The notes below the pieces were generated by a model that saw only the letters and a program-made list of their open reading frames with translations, did not search any database and was not told where the DNA came from. Below, piece by piece: positions 6,935 through 11,489 of a DNA stretch of 11,489 bases. The DNA is taken from NCBI GenBank assembly GCA_041658465.1, contig JBBAAC010000064.1:1-11489 (forward strand), given 5' to 3'. This DNA comes from JAJZQH01 sp041658465 (GTDB taxonomy: Bacteria; UBA10199; 2-02-FULL-44-16; JAAZCA01). The translations under genes and the position numbers were made by a program. The first letter of the stretch is position 1, and every line of letters begins with the position of its first letter.

Positions 6935-8155
6935 CTAGAGGATAGGCTTTACAGGAAAACTTGATACTACGCAGGCTTCCGCCCCGATACCCTGCGAACC
7001 GGCCTCAAATGAGGATTCGCCGGCAGCCTCATCGTCAGGAATGGATCCTTCCGGCGCCTCAACGAGGTCCAACACGCCTGTCAGGATGGAAGAGGACATA
7101 GGCCCGGTCGAGCGCAGCTCGATATTGGTGCCTCGTGCGATTTCAAGCTCAGCGTCTTCGCCGAGAGTTGAAGCGATATCCGTCCACTTCTCGCCGACCC
7201 TCCTCACAAAGAGCCCTGCCCCCTTGTCAAGGCTCAGGCGCAGCTCTGAAACCCTTCTGAAGAACGCATCGTTGAGGTCCGCCTTTGTGAGGATCTCCAC
7301 CTGCGAGGTCGGTTCCTCCTCGCGCGGCTCTCCCAGCAGAAATTTAATGAGGCGATATTGAAAGATCGGCGGTCTGCTCTCCTGGCCGCGCCTCGGATCG
7401 ATTGCGAGCTGGGCCTGGCCCATTTCGCCATCCTCAACGGATACGAACTCCACGTACGGAGAGAGGGTCCTGGCCATGTTCCTGACGATCCCGTACCACT
7501 CCTCTCCGATCTTGGTCCTGCCGCATGAAGCGTACACGCGCTCCATGGTGAGGAAGGTGCCGCCGTACTCGGCGAGGGCCGAGAACGTGGACCATATCAT
7601 GGCGGGCATCCTCTGCCCGAATATTACGCTCAGGTTATTGAGCATCACGTCATGCCCTATGCGATGCCCCCTCCCCATGATCACATAGCCGTGCCTGACA
7701 TCGAGAAACGCTGCGATGCGCTCGATTGCGCTCGGCATCGCCCTCATCGCATTGAGAACATTATGGAGCAGATCCTCGTCTATGCGGAAGAGGTGCATGA
7801 TGGCGTGTGCGGACTCCGCGAGTTCCCGGAGCGCATCGTATCCGCACCCTATCTGGCTCTGATCGTCGCTGGACGGAAACCTCGGGGCATCGCTCAGGAA
7901 GCGCGACACGCCTGGAGAAAATTTTGCAGCATGATTGGCTGACCTGGACCCCTCGCTCCGCGAGACGACGGAGAGAAAGGAATCCCTTAGATCAGGGATC
8001 ATCTCGAATACGTCCGGGGTCCTGATAGCCCAGTTGAGCCACCGCCTCTCATCATCGGTGAGAAGCGGGTCCTCTTTAACCAGGCATCCGGCGAGCTGCC
8101 GGCCATCTTCCGTGCGGAGGACCGAGAAATCGAACGCAGCAGTTTTCAGGCTCAT
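6935..8155 (-). CDS. Unrecognised 406-aa protein with HPr-like C-terminal region
   Basis: No family is certain. The start is the ATG at 8155, with GAAGGG (8168-8163) seven bases upstream; the frame continues open into the pump gene, but that extension has the composition of an antisense shadow. The product is 406 aa, without signal peptide or membrane segments, so probably cytoplasmic. Residues 1-130 are helical and charged. Around residues 161-181 the run GHDVMLNNLSVIFG (167-180) resembles the H-box of hybrid-type histidine kinases (AHDFNNLL pattern, H168), yet no ATP-binding N, G1 or G2 boxes follow. Residues 302-372 resemble an HPr fold: GLFVR (314-318) sits where HPr has GLHAR, so His15 is replaced by F316, and SSILTGVLDL (355-364) matches the Ser46 helix with S356 at the serine position. 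The tail (373-406) is acidic, then Val/Ser-rich. The family view is inference from motifs. The gene lies between the efflux pump and the 580-aa orphan on the same strand. Confidence 0.78.
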   Translation of the reverse strand: MSLKTAAFDFSVLRTEDGRQLAGCLVKEDPLLTDDERRWLNWAIRTPDVFEMIPDLRDSFLSVVSRSEGSRSANHAAKFSPGVSRFLSDAPRFPSSDDQSQIGCGYDALRELAESAHAIMHLFRIDEDLLHNVLNAMRAMPSAIERIAAFLDVRHGYVIMGRGHRIGHDVMLNNLSVIFGQRMPAMIWSTFSALAEYGGTFLTMERVYASCGRTKIGEEWYGIVRNMARTLSPYVEFVSVEDGEMGQAQLAIDPRRGQESRPPIFQYRLIKFLLGEPREEEPTSQVEILTKADLNDAFFRRVSELRLSLDKGAGLFVRRVGEKWTDIASTLGEDAELEIARGTNIELRSTGPMSSSILTGVLDLVEAPEGSIPDDEAAGESSFEAGSQGIGAEACVVSSFPVKPIL

Positions 8156-8162
8156 TTTTTTA

Positions 8163-8168
8163 CCCTTC
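8163..8168 (-). promoter_or_regulatory. Ribosome binding site fixing the start of the 406-aa gene
   Basis: Minus-strand GAAGGG lies seven bases before the ATG at 8155. It supports this start over a much longer in-frame opening that would overlap the pump gene by about 350 bases. Confidence 0.55.
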
Positions 8169-8217
8169 GATCGAGCGCACTGACTTATCGGCAGGGGGCG
8201 GAAATGGTTGCGTAAAA

Positions 8218-8246
8218 AATATAACCTTCCGCAATCATTGTAATAA
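8218..8246 (-). promoter_or_regulatory. Likely sigma70-type promoter of the 406-aa gene
   Basis: On the minus strand, TTATTA (8246-8241) and TATATT (8223-8218) are separated by 17 bases; the -10 matches the consensus at five of six positions and the -35 at three. Transcription would start near 8210, giving an untranslated leader of about 55 bases before the ATG at 8155. It lies in an AT-rich pocket within otherwise GC-rich DNA. This suggests the 406-aa gene is not simply a read-through product of the pump operon. Confidence 0.4.
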
Positions 8247-8272
8247 TCTGCCTTCCCCGCCGCAACCAGCAT

Positions 8273-8297
8273 GCGCACTTCGTGCCATGGAGTGCGC
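8273..8297. other. Inverted repeat downstream of the pump gene
   Basis: GCGCACT (8273-8279) and AGTGCGC (8291-8297) are perfect 7-bp arms around an 11-base spacer, 17 bases past the pump gene's stop. On the minus strand no U-tract follows, so it is not a standard intrinsic terminator; it could be a 3' stabilising hairpin, part of a Rho-dependent end, or an operator. Confidence 0.35.
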
Positions 8298-8313
8298 GGG
8301 CCGCGCGAGGGCG

Positions 8314-11300
8314 CTAAGGGGTCAATTCCCTTTTTTTCCAGAGGAGATATATTGCGGGATAGACGAGGAGCTCCATTCCAAATGACGTGATGAGCCCGCC
8401 GACCATGGGGGCGGCTATGCGCTTCATCATGTCCGCGCCCGTGCCGATGGACCACATGATGGGGAGAAGCCCCATGAACGCGGCCATCACGGTCATCATC
8501 TTGGGCCTTATGCGTTTGACCGCGCCATGGATAATAGCTTCCTTGAGATCGGATATATCCCTCAGCATCCCGCCCTTGCGCGCGTCTTCGTGCGCTATGT
8601 CGAGATAGAGGAGCATGAAGATGCCGGTCTCCGCGTCGAGCCCCATGAGCGCGATGAGCCCCACCCATACCGCGATCGACATGTGGTAACCCAGGAGATA
8701 GAGGAGCCAGATCGCGCCGATGGCGGAGAAAGGGACCGCCAGCAGCACGATGGAAGCCTTGATGCCGGATTTCGTGTTCATGTAGAGCAGCACTATGATG
8801 ATGAAGAGCGTCAGCGGCAGCACTACCTTCAGCCTCTCGCGCACGCGCAGCATGTTTTCATACTGTCCGCTCCATTGCAGCGCATAGCCTGGAGGTAACT
8901 GGAGCTTCGCCGCCGCAGCCTTCTTTGCATCGGTCACGTAGCTCCCTACGTCGCGGCCGGCCAGATCCACGTAGACGTAGCCGGACAACATCCCGTTCTC
9001 ATTGCGCAGCATGCTCGGGCCCTGCACGAGCCTGATATCCGCCAGCGCGGCGATCGGCACCTGCGCACCAGACGGCGTGGCGACGAGCACCCGCGAGAGA
9101 GAGTTCATGTCGCTTCTCAGCTCGCGGCTGTAGCGCACGTTGACGGGATAGCGCTCCCTGCCTTCGATAGTCGTGGAGATATTCTCTCCGCCGATCGCGG
9201 TCATGATAGTCTCTTCTGCGTCGGCGACCGAGATCCCAAGGCGGGCGAGCTCGTCTCGCTTGAGGTCGAAATCGAGGAAGTAACCGCCGGCAGCCCTTTC
9301 GGCGAATACGCTTCGCGTGCCTGGAACATCTCTGAGTATCGCTTCGAGATGGCCGCCGATCTTCTCTATCTCCTTCGTGTCGTTGCCGAGGATCTTTATG
9401 CCGATGGGCGTGCGAATTCCGGTGGAGAGCATGTCGATTCGCGCCTTGATCGGCATGGTCCACGCGTTGGACACGCCCGGAAACTGCATTGCCTTGTCCA
9501 TCTCAGCGACCAGATCCTCCCAGCTCATCCGATCGCTCCAGATGTGCCTCAAGGGGGCCTTGAATATATCCGGCATCCACGAATACCAGCGCTTCTTCTC
9601 GCGCCACTGATCCATGGGCTTTAAGACGACGGTCGTCTCCATCATCGAGAAGGGCGCGGGATCGGTCGACGTCTCCGCGCGTCCGGCCTTTCCGAATACG
9701 CGCTCCACTTCAGGAAACGTCTTGAAGATACGATCCTGCTGTTGCAGGAGATTGGTCGCCTCGGTCACGGATATGCCGGGCAATGTCGTGGGCATGTATA
9801 GTATCGTGCCCTCGCCCAGCGGGGGCATAAACTCGCTGCCCATCATAATAAAAGGCGGGATTGCGGTCAGAAACAAGAGCCCGGCGATCGCTATCGTCTT
9901 TTTTGGATACTTGAGCACCAGGCGGCAGGCCGGCTCGTAGACGCTAAAGAGCCTCCTGCTCACGGGATGCTTCTCCTCCGCGTAATATCTCCCTACAAAG
10001 ATGCGGTTGTAGATCCAGGAGAGCCAGCGAGGCTTGAACTTGCGATAATCCATGTGCGTGAAGAGCATTCGCAGCACCGGATCGAGCGTCACCGCAAGCA
10101 GCGCAGCGATGGCCATCGCAAAGGTCTTCGAGTAGGCCAACGGCTTAAAGAGTCGGCCTTCCTGATCCACGAGGGTGAAGATCGGCAGAAACGCCACGGC
10201 TATCACGAGGAGCGAAAAAAAGACGGAGGGCCCGACCTGTTTTAACGCAGAGAGCAACACGTCGTGAAAATCGCCCGATCGCCCACCGTCCTTCCACAGC
10301 TGAAGTTTCTTGTATGCGTTCTCCACCTCCACGATCGCGCCGTCCACGAGCACGCCGATGGAAATGGCGATGCCTGCAAGCGACATGATGTTGGCGGTGA
10401 GCCCCATGAAATAAAACGGTATGAACGCGAGGAGCACGGATGCGGGGATCGTGAAGATCGGGACAAAGGCCGAGGGAATGTGCCACAAAAAGATCAGGAT
10501 CACGATCGACACGACGATGATTTCCTCGATCAGCGTGTCGGTGAGCGTGGAGATGGAGCGCAGTATCAGTTCAGAGCGGTCATAAGTGGTGACGAGTTTT
10601 ATCCCTTTCGGGAAAGACGGCTCCACTTCCTTGAGCTTCTCTTTCACGCGATCGATGACGCTCAGCGCATTTTCCCCGTGGCGCATGATCACGATGCCGC
10701 CCACCGCGTCGCCCTTGCCGTCGAGATCGGCGACGCCGCGCCTGATATCAGGCCCTAGCTCCACGCTGCCGATCTGTTTGATTGTCACCGACGTGCCGGT
10801 GGCGGGATCGACTCCAACAGCGATCTCTTCGAGATCCGCAACGCTCTTTGCATAGCCGCGGCCGCGCACCATGTACTCGCGGCCGGAGAATTCGACCAGC
10901 CGGCCGCCTACGTCGTTGTTGTTGCGCCGCACGGCCTCGACCACCTGCTCGATAGGAATTTTATAAGAGAAGAGTCTGTTTGGATCCACATTCACTTGAT
11001 ACTGGCGCACGAAACCGCCGACGGTCGCCACTTCCGCCACACCGGGCACCGATTGGAGATAATAGCGCAGGTACCAGTCCTGAAAACTGCGAAGCTGCGA
11101 GAGGTCGTTCTGTCCGGATTCGTCCACGAGCGCATACTGAAATACCCAACCCAGGCTCGTGGCGTCGGGCCCGAGCTCCGTTGTGACGCCCTCCGGCAGC
11201 CGCGGAAGAATTTTGCTCAAGTATTCGAGCGTGCGGCTGCGCGCCCAATAGATGTCCGTGCCGTCCTCGAAGATGATGTAGACGTAAGAATATCCGAAAT

Positions 11301-11489
11301 CGGAAAATCCGCGAATGGCGCGCACCTTGGGAGCACCCAGCATCGCCGTGACGATGGGATAGGTGACCTGATCCTCGATTATGTCCGGACTTCTGTCCCA
11401 CTTCGAGTAGATGATCACCTGCGTGTCGGAGAGATCCGGAATGGCGTCGAGCGGGACGTTCTTGAGACACCACACGGCTGCTACGATGG
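8314..11489 (-). CDS. cusA: CusA-like Cu(I)/Ag(I) efflux RND permease, 5' end outside window
   Basis: This is a heavy-metal RND permease of the inner membrane, the proton-driven pump of a tripartite efflux complex that spans the envelope. The visible reading covers about 1,057 residues to the TAG at 8314. The frame runs through the right edge; a GTG at 11475 would give a start but falls inside transmembrane helix 1 (visible end IVAAVWCLKN), so compared with E. coli CusA some 20-25 residues are missing. Numbering from that GTG codon, family marks include LDAIPDLSDTQV (9-20), the relay aspartate D378 in VLVDGAIVEVENA, and the late helix GLIALMGLDAETG. The three methionines that bind Cu(I)/Ag(I) in CusA are all matched: M561 in LYMPTT, M611 in FSMMET and M682 in IDMLSTG. 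This favours Cu/Ag over the Zn/Co/Cd pumps of the CzcA type. Relative to E. coli CusA there is an insertion of about 22 residues after DQWRE (about 625-648). Partner adaptor (CusB) and outer-membrane (CusC) genes are not in view; they would be upstream to the right. Confidence 0.93.
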   Translation of the reverse strand, partial: IVAAVWCLKNVPLDAIPDLSDTQVIIYSKWDRSPDIIEDQVTYPIVTAMLGAPKVRAIRGFSDFGYSYVYIIFEDGTDIYWARSRTLEYLSKILPRLPEGVTTELGPDATSLGWVFQYALVDESGQNDLSQLRSFQDWYLRYYLQSVPGVAEVATVGGFVRQYQVNVDPNRLFSYKIPIEQVVEAVRRNNNDVGGRLVEFSGREYMVRGRGYAKSVADLEEIAVGVDPATGTSVTIKQIGSVELGPDIRRGVADLDGKGDAVGGIVIMRHGENALSVIDRVKEKLKEVEPSFPKGIKLVTTYDRSELILRSISTLTDTLIEEIIVVSIVILIFLWHIPSAFVPIFTIPASVLLAFIPFYFMGLTANIMSLAGIAISIGVLVDGAIVEVENAYKKLQLWKDGGRSGDFHDVLLSALKQVGPSVFFSLLVIAVAFLPIFTLVDQEGRLFKPLAYSKTFAMAIAALLAVTLDPVLRMLFTHMDYRKFKPRWLSWIYNRIFVGRYYAEEKHPVSRRLFSVYEPACRLVLKYPKKTIAIAGLLFLTAIPPFIMMGSEFMPPLGEGTILYMPTTLPGISVTEATNLLQQQDRIFKTFPEVERVFGKAGRAETSTDPAPFSMMETTVVLKPMDQWREKKRWYSWMPDIFKAPLRHIWSDRMSWEDLVAEMDKAMQFPGVSNAWTMPIKARIDMLSTGIRTPIGIKILGNDTKEIEKIGGHLEAILRDVPGTRSVFAERAAGGYFLDFDLKRDELARLGISVADAEETIMTAIGGENISTTIEGRERYPVNVRYSRELRSDMNSLSRVLVATPSGAQVPIAALADIRLVQGPSMLRNENGMLSGYVYVDLAGRDVGSYVTDAKKAAAAKLQLPPGYALQWSGQYENMLRVRERLKVVLPLTLFIIIVLLYMNTKSGIKASIVLLAVPFSAIGAIWLLYLLGYHMSIAVWVGLIALMGLDAETGIFMLLYLDIAHEDARKGGMLRDISDLKEAIIHGAVKRIRPKMMTVMAAFMGLLPIMWSIGTGADMMKRIAAPMVGGLITSFGMELLVYPAIYLLWKKRELTP

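Noticed and set aside
8316..8337. AAGGG-7 nt-CCCTT followed by T residues on the plus strand
   Set aside because: The stem is short, it lies within the last codons of the minus-strand pump gene, and no plus-strand gene precedes it.
8156..8668. N-terminal extension of the 406-aa protein into the pump gene
   Set aside because: The extension overlaps the end of the cusA-like gene out of frame, is His/Arg-rich as expected of a shadow, and a ribosome binding site supports the ATG at 8155.

Overview
The window looks like a chromosomal segment of a Gram-negative bacterium of moderately high GC. By eye GC is about 57-65% over the efflux pump and two-component genes and nearer 53% over the left-hand orphan genes. 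A tripartite-pump type RND metal transporter implies an outer membrane. The PhoB/PhoR-like pair and the general style of the proteins would fit a deltaproteobacterial-type lineage, but nothing here fixes the taxon. I see no rRNA, tRNA, insertion sequence, integrase, CRISPR array or plasmid gene. Coding is dense and all seven genes look intact apart from the two cut by the window edges.

Layout from left to right. (1) Positions 1-2741, minus strand: two orphan genes. The upstream one (2741-1455) encodes a helical, apparently soluble 428-aa protein. The downstream one (1431 to the left edge, unfinished) encodes at least 477 aa with a disordered Ser/Pro-rich N-terminus and several probable membrane segments. 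They are 23 bp apart. A good intrinsic-terminator hairpin overlaps the stop codon of the first gene, and its U-tract runs straight into the ribosome binding site of the second. (2) Positions 2742-2941: a 200-bp divergent intergenic region. (3) Positions 2942-5062, plus strand: a tightly coupled PhoB-like response regulator and PhoR-like membrane histidine kinase. (4) Positions 5081-8155, minus strand: two unrecognised proteins of 580 and 406 aa, convergent with phoR, each apparently with its own leader. The 406-aa protein has a C-terminal stretch that resembles a histidine-less HPr domain and a central stretch that resembles a histidine-kinase H-box. The 580-aa protein has an internal sequence repeat. 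(5) Position 8314 to the right edge, minus strand: nearly all of a CusA/CzcA-family RND permease whose first ~20-25 residues lie outside the window. It keeps the three-methionine signature of Cu(I)/Ag(I) pumps.

Functionally, only the phoB-phoR pair (signal sensing to transcription) and the cusA pump (periplasmic/cytoplasmic Cu(I)/Ag(I) efflux) can be assigned. The adaptor and outer-membrane partners of CusA are not in view and would be expected upstream, beyond the right edge. The four orphan proteins are the unexplained part. The most interesting is the 406-aa protein, because two weak resemblances point in the same direction (phosphotransfer-type folds that have lost catalytic residues). 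That remains an inference to be tested by profile or structure comparison.
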